From Achromobacter xylosoxidans (lineage in GTDB: Bacteria; Pseudomonadota; Gammaproteobacteria; Burkholderiales; Burkholderiaceae_B): 64,000 nt of DNA. Location: assembly GCF_002192695.1 (NCBI RefSeq), contig NZ_MTLG01000083.1:1-64000 (forward strand), given 5' to 3'. Made by a program: the position numbers and the translations under genes. The notes beneath the pieces were generated by a model, which was not told the DNA's origin, did not search any database, and saw only the letters and a program-made list of their open reading frames with translations. The stretch's first letter is position 1. Every line of letters begins with the position of its first letter. Below, one piece after another: positions 57,341 to 64,000 of the stretch.

Positions 57341-57580
57341 TTACTTCGCCGGTGCCGCTGCGCCGGAATGATCCGTCTTCGCGGCCCCGCCCGATTTGGC
57401 AGCCGCCGGCTTGGCGGAGGTCTTGTCGGACTTGTGATGCTTGTGCTGCGCCTGGGTCTTGGATTCCCCCGCCTTGGACGTGGCGTCGGCGCCCGCCGCA
57501 AACGCCGAAGGCGCGGCGGCAAGACCGAGGCACAGGGCCGAGGTGGAGAGGAACGCAGCAATACGGGAGTGAGTCGTCAT
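57341..57580 (-). CDS. Small secreted Lys/His/Ala-rich protein
   Basis: This 79-residue predicted protein has a clean signal peptide (SRIAAFLSTSALCLGLAAA, cleaved around AFAAG), leaving a ~52-residue mature chain of low complexity: Ala, Lys, Ser, Gly, Thr and a QHKHHKSDKTSAK basic/His patch. It is reminiscent of acid-shock-type or metal-binding periplasmic peptides, but I cannot assign a family. GGAG lies about 10 nt before the ATG. It stands alone between two inverted-repeat regions, suggesting its own regulation. Confidence 0.65.
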   Translation of the reverse strand: MTTHSRIAAFLSTSALCLGLAAAPSAFAAGADATSKAGESKTQAQHKHHKSDKTSAKPAAAKSGGAAKTDHSGAAAPAK

Positions 57581-57758
57581 TTCATGAACTCCTGAATGTG
57601 AAAGGCCCGCAGGCCTTTCCGACACGGGGCGGCAACATCGCCTCTAGGGCCTGTACAGCGCCCTAACCCGTTCCCGTTTGAACCCGGCCCGCGCAGAAGG
57701 TTCAGCGCGGAACCAGAAAATTGCGGTCGCTAACGCTTCGAAATATGGCGCGGACGGT
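57581..57758. promoter_or_regulatory. Promoter region of the small secreted protein with two dyads
   Basis: AAAGGCC-CGCA-GGCCTTT (57601-57618) lies 21 nt upstream of the start codon and could form a leader hairpin. TAGGGC and GCCCTA (57645-57650, 57660-57665) flank CTGTACAGC, itself containing an 8-bp palindrome, and look like an operator. Confidence 0.4.
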
Positions 57759-58538
57759 TCAGCTCTCGAACGCCAGCAGCGCCACCGTGGCGAACAGCAT
57801 CAGCGCGAAGCAGGCTCTCAGCTTGCGTTCAGGCAGGCGGTACGCCAGCTTCACGCCCACCGGCACGAACAGCAGGCTGCCTATCGCCAGCGGCGCGCCG
57901 ACCAGCCAATCCGCCTGTCCCGCCCAGGAGTAGGTGATCAACGCGATGAAAGAGCCCGGAATCACCATGCTCAGCGCCAGCGCTTGCGCCGTGGTCTGCG
58001 GCAGCCTGAACACGGAGGTGATGATGGGCACGGCCAGCACCGCGCCGCCCACGCCGAAGAAACCGCCCAGCGTGCCGCACAGGATGCCCAGCACGCTGGC
58101 CCGGCGCGGCGTGAAGACCGGGGCATCGCCCTTGGCCGCCGGCTTGCGCGCGGCGGCGGGACGCGAGGCGCGCCAGGTCTGCCACACATAGAACAGCGCA
58201 ATGAAGAACAGGAACACGGCGAAGCTGCGGCGCAGGACGCCGGAGTCTATGCCCAGCGCCAGCTGCGCGCCGACCCAGGTGAACACCACGGCGCCGGCGG
58301 CGCCCGCCAGCGCCACGCGCTTGTCGATGCGGGTCTGCTGGTTGTACTTGCGCACCGCCATCATGATGGTGGGCAGCACCATGATGAGCGCCGTGCCCTG
58401 CGCCAGCTGCTGCGACATGCCCATCAACAGCACCAGCGCGGGAATCGCGATCAGGCCGCCTCCGATGCCCAGCACGCCGCCCATGAAACCGATCAGGCCG
58501 CCCGCGGCCAGGCACGCGGCGATAACTAACAGACTCAC
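57759..58538 (-). CDS. TauE/SafE family membrane permease
   Basis: This 259-residue protein has about eight hydrophobic helices and the family repeats GFMGGVLGIGGGLIAIPALV near the N-terminus and GGFFGVGGAVLAVPIIT in the middle. Family members export sulfite, sulfoacetate or other organosulfur anions, but many have no known substrate. The start is GTG with GGAG upstream. No sulfur-metabolism genes are adjacent to suggest a substrate. Confidence 0.88.
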   Translation of the reverse strand: MSLLVIAACLAAGGLIGFMGGVLGIGGGLIAIPALVLLMGMSQQLAQGTALIMVLPTIMMAVRKYNQQTRIDKRVALAGAAGAVVFTWVGAQLALGIDSGVLRRSFAVFLFFIALFYVWQTWRASRPAAARKPAAKGDAPVFTPRRASVLGILCGTLGGFFGVGGAVLAVPIITSVFRLPQTTAQALALSMVIPGSFIALITYSWAGQADWLVGAPLAIGSLLFVPVGVKLAYRLPERKLRACFALMLFATVALLAFES

Positions 58539-58615
58539 TTCTTGCTCCAGCAGGCCCGTCCTGTGGCAGGCCGGGCAATCAGAATACGGATATGAAACCG
58601 CCGCAGGCCCCGGCC

Positions 58616-59977
58616 TCAGCGCAACTTGTCCAGCGCGGCGTCCAGCCGGTCCACCGCCCAGATCTCCAGCCCTTCGATGGGCTGGCGCGGCGCGTTGGCC
58701 TTGGGGATCAGCGCAATCGAAAAGCCCAGCTTGGCTGCTTCGCGCAGGCGTTCCTGTCCGCGCGGCGCGGGCCGGATCTCGCCCGCCAGGCCGACCTCGC
58801 CGAAAGCGATCAGGCCGCGCGGCAGCGGCTTGTCGCGCAGCGAGGACATGATGGCCAGCAGCACCGGCAGGTCGGCCGCGGGTTCGGTGATGCGCACGCC
58901 GCCCACCGCGTTGACGAACACGTCCTGGTCGAAGGTGGACACGCCGGCGTGCCGGTGCAGCACGGCCAGCAGCATCGCCAGGCGGTTGCCCTCCAGGCCC
59001 ACCGTCAGCCGGCGCGGGTTGGGCGCGTGCGAACTATCCACCAGCGCCTGGATCTCCACCAGCAGCGGACGCGTGCCCTCCTGCGTGGCCATCACGCAGG
59101 ACCCGGCGACCTGCTGTTCGTGCTGCGACAGGAACAGCGCGGACGGATTGGCCACGCCGCGCAGCCCGCGGTCCGTCATGGCGAAGACGCCCAGCTCGTT
59201 GACCGCGCCGAAGCGGTTCTTGAAGGCCCGCACCAGGCGGAACGAAGAATGCGTGTCGCCCTCGAAATACAGCACCGTGTCCACGATGTGCTCCAGCACC
59301 CGCGGCCCAGCCAGCGCGCCGTCCTTGGTGACGTGGCCGATCATGACGATGGCGATGCCCGTCTGCTTGGCCAGGCGCGTGAGCTGCGCCGCGCATTCGC
59401 GCACTTGCGAGACCGAACCCGGCGCGGCGCTCAGCTCGCCGCTGTACAAGGTCTGGATCGAGTCGATCACGGCGACGGTGGGCTTCTGCTCCGACACCGC
59501 CGCCTGGATCGACTCCAGCCGGATCTCGGCCAACAGGTTGACGTTGCCCGTCTGCAAGCCCAGGCGGCGCGCGCGCAGGGCCACCTGCTCGGCGGATTCC
59601 TCGCCCGTGACGTACAGCACGTTGGTGACTTCGGACAGCGAGGCCAGCGCTTGCAGCAGCAAGGTGGACTTGCCGATGCCCGGGTCGCCGCCGATCAGCA
59701 CCACGGCGCCGGCCACCAGGCCGCCGCCCAGCACGCGGTCGAACTCTTCCAGCCCGGTAGGCTGGCGCGGCGTTTCACGGGCTTCGATTTCAGACAGGCT
59801 GCGCACCGGGCTGGCGGCCGCCAGCGGCGCATAGCGGTGAGAGGCGGCGGCCGGCGCCGACGACTCCACGGTTTCTTCCAGCGTGTTCCAGGCGTTGCAA
59901 TGCGGGCATTTGCCCTGCCACTTCGGGGTGGTGCCGCCGCAATCGGCGCACACGTATACGGTTCGGGATTTGGCCAT
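58616..59977 (-). CDS. radA: DNA repair protein RadA
   Basis: This 453-residue RecA-like branch-migration ATPase acts in recombination. It has a C4 zinc finger (CADCGG...CPHCNAW) at residues ~10-28, Walker A GGDPGIGKSTLL, Walker B VAVIDSIQTLYS, the RadA-specific KNRFG motif (AFKNRFGAVNE) and a C-terminal Lon-like domain (VFVNAVGGVRITEPAADLPV). The length matches the family. It lies 77 nt upstream of the TauE gene in the same direction. Confidence 0.96.
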   Translation of the reverse strand: MAKSRTVYVCADCGGTTPKWQGKCPHCNAWNTLEETVESSAPAAASHRYAPLAAASPVRSLSEIEARETPRQPTGLEEFDRVLGGGLVAGAVVLIGGDPGIGKSTLLLQALASLSEVTNVLYVTGEESAEQVALRARRLGLQTGNVNLLAEIRLESIQAAVSEQKPTVAVIDSIQTLYSGELSAAPGSVSQVRECAAQLTRLAKQTGIAIVMIGHVTKDGALAGPRVLEHIVDTVLYFEGDTHSSFRLVRAFKNRFGAVNELGVFAMTDRGLRGVANPSALFLSQHEQQVAGSCVMATQEGTRPLLVEIQALVDSSHAPNPRRLTVGLEGNRLAMLLAVLHRHAGVSTFDQDVFVNAVGGVRITEPAADLPVLLAIMSSLRDKPLPRGLIAFGEVGLAGEIRPAPRGQERLREAAKLGFSIALIPKANAPRQPIEGLEIWAVDRLDAALDKLR

Positions 59978-60400
59978 GCGCGAAAGTGTACCGGCAAGCC
60001 AGGGCGACGGCGCGCGCCAGGCGGGCGCGAACGCGCGCTTTCATCCCCGTGCGCCCCACGATGGTGCAGCTATCTGTCATTCTGCTTTCAAAAACAGGGA
60101 CGAGCTGAAGTTACATGATGCAAACTCAAGAAATTCTCTGGCGGATTTCTCCAAATCGCGCATAATCATCAAGTGCAGCGCATTGACGAACCGCCCGGCC
60201 CAAGGCGGCATACCTGCAGCGACACGCCCTCGGGCGCGGCTGCGGGAATCGCGGCGCAATCACCCGCGGCTTTCCAGGAAGCCGCCTAAACCGGAACAGG
60301 ACCCGAGCCACGACGAGACCGCCGGACCACCGGCGCGGCGTGCGCAAAGGCCAGACGCGGATGCGCCTTGCCACCAGGCGCATGCGCGAGGAGTACGCGC
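59978..60400. other. 423-nt region between radA and the orphan TM protein
   Basis: No gene is supported. 60065-60180 is noticeably less GC-rich and probably holds promoters for radA (minus) and the plus-strand gene. Two hairpins precede the plus-strand gene: GCGGCTT/AAGCCGC (60266-60285) and ATGCGCCT/AGGCGCAT (60361-60383), the second ending 4 nt before the GAGGAG ribosome-binding site. Confidence 0.5.
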
Positions 60401-61036
60401 ATGAGCATTACCTACCGCCCCCCTTTCGACGAAGACGATGAACGGGATCTGCGCGCCTTGTATCGCCGGCACGGATCCGGCACCAGTCCCGAATTGGACG
60501 CGGCGGTGCGCAGACGTTGGCATCCCGGCCATAGCTGGCACCCCGCCTGGGGCGCTGCCGCTTGCGCGGCCATGGTTTTCGGCCTGTTCGCCTGGACCGA
60601 GATGCGCGAAGCCCAGGACTTTGCCGAGCAGAACACGCCTGTCATCACCCCCCACGAAATAGGGACAAGCTCGGAACGCGCGCCCGCGCTGCTGTCCACG
60701 CCTGCGCAAGCGCCGGCCGAACAGGTCGCGCCCGTCACCGAACGCGTGACCGCGCCGCCCCAGGAAGAGGTGCCGCAAGCCGCTCCTGCCCAGGAAGCCG
60801 CCCCCGCCGCTCAGGAAGCCGCGCCCGCTGAACAGCCGGCCGCCGAACCCGCCGCGCCCGAAACGCCCACCCTCAGCGACCAGGACATCGAAGCCCGCGT
60901 GACGCACATCCGGGCGCTGGTGCGCGAGGAACAACAGGAAGAGGCCGTGCAGGCGCTGCGCGAATTGCAGCAAGCCGCGCCCGACCTGACCCTGCCCGAC
61001 GACCTGCAGGAACTGGCTCAACAGATCCCCTCCTGA
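60401..61036 (+). CDS. Single-pass membrane protein resembling anti-sigma-like proteins
   Basis: This 211-residue predicted protein has an acidic/basic cytoplasmic N-terminus (PPFDEDDERDLRALYRRHG...SPELDAAVRRRW), one TM helix (about residues 48-64, AAACAAMVFGLFAW), a long Pro/Ala/Glu low-complexity linker (residues ~90-155) and a C-terminal helical motif (VTHIRALVREEQQEEAVQAL...LPDDLQEL). That order resembles poorly studied proteins usually encoded after an ECF sigma factor. No sigma gene is adjacent here, so the function is unassigned. ATG 60401 follows GAGGAG. Stop is 99 nt before hpaR. Confidence 0.7.
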   Translation: MSITYRPPFDEDDERDLRALYRRHGSGTSPELDAAVRRRWHPGHSWHPAWGAAACAAMVFGLFAWTEMREAQDFAEQNTPVITPHEIGTSSERAPALLSTPAQAPAEQVAPVTERVTAPPQEEVPQAAPAQEAAPAAQEAAPAEQPAAEPAAPETPTLSDQDIEARVTHIRALVREEQQEEAVQALRELQQAAPDLTLPDDLQELAQQIPS

Positions 61037-61135
61037 ACGCCGCCTGCGCATCGGACCCGCGCCCCGCGCGGACCAATGCGCGGGCGTGTCCGATTTCGCT
61101 GCGGCGCGGCCCGGCTTCTTGCTAACATAGCCGCC

Positions 61136-61600
61136 ATGAGTCCGAGCTTCCACCACCGCAATCTTCCCCATCTGCTGCTCTACGCGCGCGAAACGCTGAT
61201 GGCGCACTTCCGCCCCATCCTGCATGCCGCGGGCGTCACCGAACAACAATGGCGGGTGCTGCGCACGCTGAGCGAGGTGGGCTCCATGGAACCCAACCAG
61301 ATCGCCCGCACCTGCCAGATTCTCAGCCCCAGCCTCACCCGCATGCTGGCGGGCATGCAGGAACAGGGCCTGATCAAGCGCACACGCTCCAGCGCCGATC
61401 AGCGGCGCCAGGAAATTTCGCTGACACCCAAGAGCAACAAGCTGATCGACCGCATGCGTCCGCAAGTGGACGCGAAGTACCAGGAAATCGAAGCCCGTAT
61501 CGGCAAGGAATTGCTGGACCGCCTGTACCGCGACGTCGACACCATGGTCGAACTGATCAAGCGCGAGCCCGCCGACCCGCGCGCCTCCGAAGACGAATGA
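61136..61600 (+). CDS. hpaR: MarR-family repressor HpaR
   Basis: This 154-residue MarR regulator matches HpaR, which represses the homoprotocatechuate (hpa) meta-cleavage genes until a hydroxyphenylacetate is present. It has NLPHLLLYARETLMAHFRPIL, the winged HTH core EPNQIARTCQILSPSLTRML and DQRRQEISLTPKS in the wing. It is convergent with hpaD and its stop directly abuts the hpaD stop. In E. coli hpaR is instead divergent from the hpaG gene. The ATG at 61136 has no good Shine-Dalgarno. Confidence 0.88.
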   Translation: MSPSFHHRNLPHLLLYARETLMAHFRPILHAAGVTEQQWRVLRTLSEVGSMEPNQIARTCQILSPSLTRMLAGMQEQGLIKRTRSSADQRRQEISLTPKSNKLIDRMRPQVDAKYQEIEARIGKELLDRLYRDVDTMVELIKREPADPRASEDE

Positions 61601-62452
61601 TCAGGCCGGCACCGGGAAGATCGCGTTGATCTGTCCCGTGCCGGAACTGGCGAAGTAGTCGGTCACGATCTCCACCGGCTGGTCGTAGCCGTCCCAGCCC
61701 AAGAGGCCCAGCAGCATCGCGGTGTCGTGCATGCCGCCTTCGCCCACGCACAGGTCGGCGTATTCGGGCAGCATGGCGCAGAAGGTCTTCCAGTCGCCCT
61801 GGCGCCACAACTCCACCACGCGCAAGTCCACCTGCCGGAAGAATTCGCGGCTGATCTGGTGCATGGCGGCCTCGGGGCTGCCGTTGTCGTTGAAGCGGTG
61901 CGACAGCGAACCGCTGGCCAGCACCGCCACGCGGCCGTCGCTGGCCTCGATGGCCTGGCGCAGCGCCGCCCCGAAGCGGCGGCTTTCGTCCAGCGAATGC
62001 CAGGCGCACCAGGCGGCTACCGACACCACGTTGAAGCGCCCGTCGCCATTCATGTAGCGCATCGGCACCAAGGTGCCGTACTCCAGCTCCAGGCTGTCGA
62101 TCTCGTGCGAGCGCGTACCCACGCCCGCCGCGTTGGCGCATTCGGCGATGCGGCGTCCCAGCTGCGGATTGCCGCGATAGGCGTAGTCCATGTCCTTGAT
62201 GAAATGCGGCAGCTCGTTGCTGGTGTAGCGGCCCTTGAAGCCGCTGTTGCAGTTCACGTGATAGCCGCCGTTGACCAGCCAGTGCACGTCCAGCACCACG
62301 ATGCTGTCCACGTCCAGGTCGCGGCAACGCTGGCCAATGACGCGGTGCCCCTGGATCGCGGCCTCCCTGCAGCCCTGGTGCTTGCCAGGCAGTTCCGAAA
62401 GATACATGGACGGCACATGCGTTACCTTGGCCGCCAGCGCGAGCTTGCCCAT
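61601..62452 (-). CDS. hpaD: 3,4-dihydroxyphenylacetate 2,3-dioxygenase
   Basis: This 283-residue class III (LigB-type) extradiol dioxygenase opens the homoprotocatechuate ring to 5-carboxymethyl-2-hydroxymuconate semialdehyde. It has an N-terminal KVTHVPSMYLSE (metal His), VLDVHWLVNGGYHVN, LASGSLSHRFND and VGEGGMHDTAMLLGLLGW. The length equals E. coli HpaD. ATG 62452 was chosen over a 28-residue extension that lies in the hpaE-hpaD gap. Its product is the substrate of HpaE, encoded 38 nt upstream. Confidence 0.94.
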   Translation of the reverse strand: MGKLALAAKVTHVPSMYLSELPGKHQGCREAAIQGHRVIGQRCRDLDVDSIVVLDVHWLVNGGYHVNCNSGFKGRYTSNELPHFIKDMDYAYRGNPQLGRRIAECANAAGVGTRSHEIDSLELEYGTLVPMRYMNGDGRFNVVSVAAWCAWHSLDESRRFGAALRQAIEASDGRVAVLASGSLSHRFNDNGSPEAAMHQISREFFRQVDLRVVELWRQGDWKTFCAMLPEYADLCVGEGGMHDTAMLLGLLGWDGYDQPVEIVTDYFASSGTGQINAIFPVPA

Positions 62453-62490
62453 GATGCTAGTCTCCTCGTTTTTGTGGATCCGGGCCGGAT

Positions 62491-63957
62491 TCAGACGCCC
62501 CACCGGGGGATGTGGTGGCTGCCCATGGACACGCACACGTTCTTGATCTCGGCAAAGACTTCGTAACTGTATTCGCCGCCTTCGCGTCCCGTGCCCGATT
62601 CCTTGGTGCCGCCGAAGGGCTGGCGCAGGTCGCGCACGTTCTGGCTATTGATGAACACCATGCCGGCTTCGATGCCGCGGGCCAGGCGGTGCGCCCGGCC
62701 GATGTCGCGGGTCCAGATGTAGGAGGCCAGGCCATACTTCACGTCGTTGGCCAGCGCCAGGCCTTCGGCCTCGTCCTTGAACGGCAGCAGGCAGGCGACC
62801 GGTCCGAAGATTTCTTCCTGCGCGCAGCGCATGCGGTTGTCGACGTCGGCCAGCACCGTGGGGCTGACGAAATTGCCGCCCGCCAGATGGGCCGGCAAGC
62901 CGGCGGGCCGGTCCGCGCCGCCCGCGAGTAGGCGCGCGCCTTCCTGCTCGGCCAGGCGGATGTAGCCCGTGACCTTTTCCCAGTGCTGGCGCGTGATCAT
63001 CGCGCCCACATGGGTATTGTCATCGGTGGGGTCGCCCACGGCCAGGCGCTGCGCACGCTCGGCAAACCTGCGCACGAAATCGTCATAGATGGATTGCTGG
63101 ATGAAGATGCGCGAACCCGCGGTGCAGCGCTCGCCGTTGAGCGAAAAGATGGTGAAGAGCGCCGCGTCCAGCGCCCGCTCCACATCCGCGTCGTCGAAGA
63201 TCAGCACGGGCGATTTGCCGCCCAGTTCCATCGAATATTTCTTGACGCCGCCGGCGCTGGCCAGAATCTTCTTGCCCGTCACGGTGCCGCCCGTGAAGGA
63301 AATCGCGCGCACGCCAGGGTGGCGCACCAGCGCATCGCCAGCGGTGGCGCCGTAGCCCTGCACCACGTTCAGCACACCGGCCGGAATGCCGGCCTCCAGC
63401 GCCAGCATGCCCAACTGGTCCGCCGTCAGCGGCGAAAGCTCGGACATCTTCAGCACCGCGGTGTTGCCCAGCGCCAGGCACGGCGCGGTCTTCCAGGTGG
63501 CGGTCATGAACGGCACGTTCCAGGGCGACACCAGCGCGCACACGCCCACCGGCTGGTACAGCGTGTAGTTCAGCATCTGGTCGTCCACCGGATAGGTGTG
63601 GCCGTTCATGCGCGTGCAGACCTCGGCGAAGAAGTTGAAATTCTCCGATGCGCGCGGGATCAGCTGCTTGCGGGTCTGCGAGATCGGCAGCCCGGTGTCG
63701 CGGGTTTCCAGTTCGGCCAGCTGCGGCACGTTCTGGTCTATGAGTTCGCCCAGCCGGCGCATCAAACGGGCGCGTTCCTTGGCGGGCGTGTTGGCCCACT
63801 TGGGAAAGGCCGCGGCCGCGGCCGCCACGGCGGCGTCGACCTCGGCCTGGCCGCCTGCGGCGACCTCGGCGATGGCCTCGCCCGTGGCCGGGTTGCTGGT
63901 GATGAAGCGGTCGCTGCTGTCGACCTGCTTGCCGTTGATCCAGTGCTTGATGCTCAC
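62491..63957 (-). CDS. hpaE: 5-carboxymethyl-2-hydroxymuconate semialdehyde dehydrogenase
   Basis: This 488-residue NAD-dependent ALDH has the E. coli HpaE length and pathway position. Landmarks are SPWNVPFMTATWK, SMELGGKSPVLIFDDAD (Glu) and LNGERCTAGSRIF (Cys). The start is GTG 63957 with GAGGAG upstream and a VSIKHWINGK opening typical of the family; the longer ATG frame is rejected. The GTGA overlap suggests it is coupled to an upstream gene that continues off the window. Confidence 0.93.
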   Translation of the reverse strand: MSIKHWINGKQVDSSDRFITSNPATGEAIAEVAAGGQAEVDAAVAAAAAAFPKWANTPAKERARLMRRLGELIDQNVPQLAELETRDTGLPISQTRKQLIPRASENFNFFAEVCTRMNGHTYPVDDQMLNYTLYQPVGVCALVSPWNVPFMTATWKTAPCLALGNTAVLKMSELSPLTADQLGMLALEAGIPAGVLNVVQGYGATAGDALVRHPGVRAISFTGGTVTGKKILASAGGVKKYSMELGGKSPVLIFDDADVERALDAALFTIFSLNGERCTAGSRIFIQQSIYDDFVRRFAERAQRLAVGDPTDDNTHVGAMITRQHWEKVTGYIRLAEQEGARLLAGGADRPAGLPAHLAGGNFVSPTVLADVDNRMRCAQEEIFGPVACLLPFKDEAEGLALANDVKYGLASYIWTRDIGRAHRLARGIEAGMVFINSQNVRDLRQPFGGTKESGTGREGGEYSYEVFAEIKNVCVSMGSHHIPRWGV

Positions 63958-64000
63958 GCGAGGCTCCTCGTCCGGTCCGCGCCGGATGCTGCGGCGCAAA
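63954..64000 (-). CDS. Possible 3' end of the next hpa gene
   Basis: On the minus strand a frame open to the window edge ends at TGA overlapping the hpaE GTG (GTGA), a typical coupling arrangement. Only about 15 codons are visible (ending GADRTRSLA), too few to name; an hpaG or hpaI gene would be expected here. Confidence 0.3.
   Translation of the reverse strand, partial: CAAASGADRTRSLA

Overview
The window is a stretch of a GC-rich beta-proteobacterial chromosome, most likely Alcaligenaceae (Achromobacter or an environmental Bordetella). This is inferred from the high GC content, the three Bug/TctC-type periplasmic receptors (a family expanded in that group), the housekeeping order sodB-xseA-exbB-exbD-lpxK-kdsB-adk, and a homoprotocatechuate (hpa) module. 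I found no insertion sequence, phage gene, CRISPR array, tRNA or rRNA. The species call is inference, since no 16S or other marker is present.

Layout. (1) 110-4956, minus: a branched-chain amino-acid ABC transporter, livJ-H-M-G-F, with 4-nt start/stop overlaps between H, M, G and F. (2) 5195-9016, minus: trifunctional putA, with GTTGCA-type operator candidates upstream. (3) 9174-23183, minus: a co-directional block clpS - alpha-2-macroglobulin - pbpC - clpA - pqiA - pqiB - pqiC. Here clpS and clpA, which are normally neighbours, are separated by a 7.6-kb envelope-defence pair. (4) 23409-24251, plus: a cold-shock protein with a long leader, and a DUF192 protein. (5) 24338-31288, minus: 3-oxoadipyl-CoA thiolase, a ClC chloride channel, a chemoreceptor, Fe-superoxide dismutase and xseA. 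(6) 31640-39735, plus: exbB-exbD-lpxK-(Trm112-like)-kdsB-adk, an SDR dehydrogenase, murJ, an orphan FecR-like regulator and rpsT. (7) 39896-44960: a LysR regulator divergent from a GMC oxidoreductase - aldehyde dehydrogenase - catalase-like peroxidase operon. (8) 44918-47223: divergent lysR/lysA, closely resembling the enterobacterial pair.

(9) 47230-57193 is the most distinctive accessory locus. It is a divergent sugar-acid-type catabolic island. The minus arm runs DHDPS-like lyase - GntR/FCD regulator - Ldh-family dehydrogenase - IlvD/Edd dehydratase - Bug receptor - GarL-type aldolase. The plus arm runs Bug receptor - Bug receptor - D-2-hydroxyacid dehydrogenase. The two arms meet in a 224-nt region with overlapping sigma70-like promoters and an exact FCD-type operator (TTGT-N3-ACAA) at the predicted start site of the plus arm. 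The substrate cannot be read from sequence.

(10) 57341-64000: a small secreted Lys/His/Ala-rich protein, a TauE/SafE permease, radA, an orphan single-TM protein resembling anti-sigma-like proteins, and the hpaR / hpaD-hpaE end of a 4-hydroxyphenylacetate (homoprotocatechuate) meta-cleavage cluster that continues off the right edge.

Regulatory observations worth following up: an inverted pair of DnaA boxes between xseA and exbB; an intrinsic terminator ending 14 nt before murJ; perfect palindromes upstream of putA and sodB; and the FCD operator in the sugar-acid locus.
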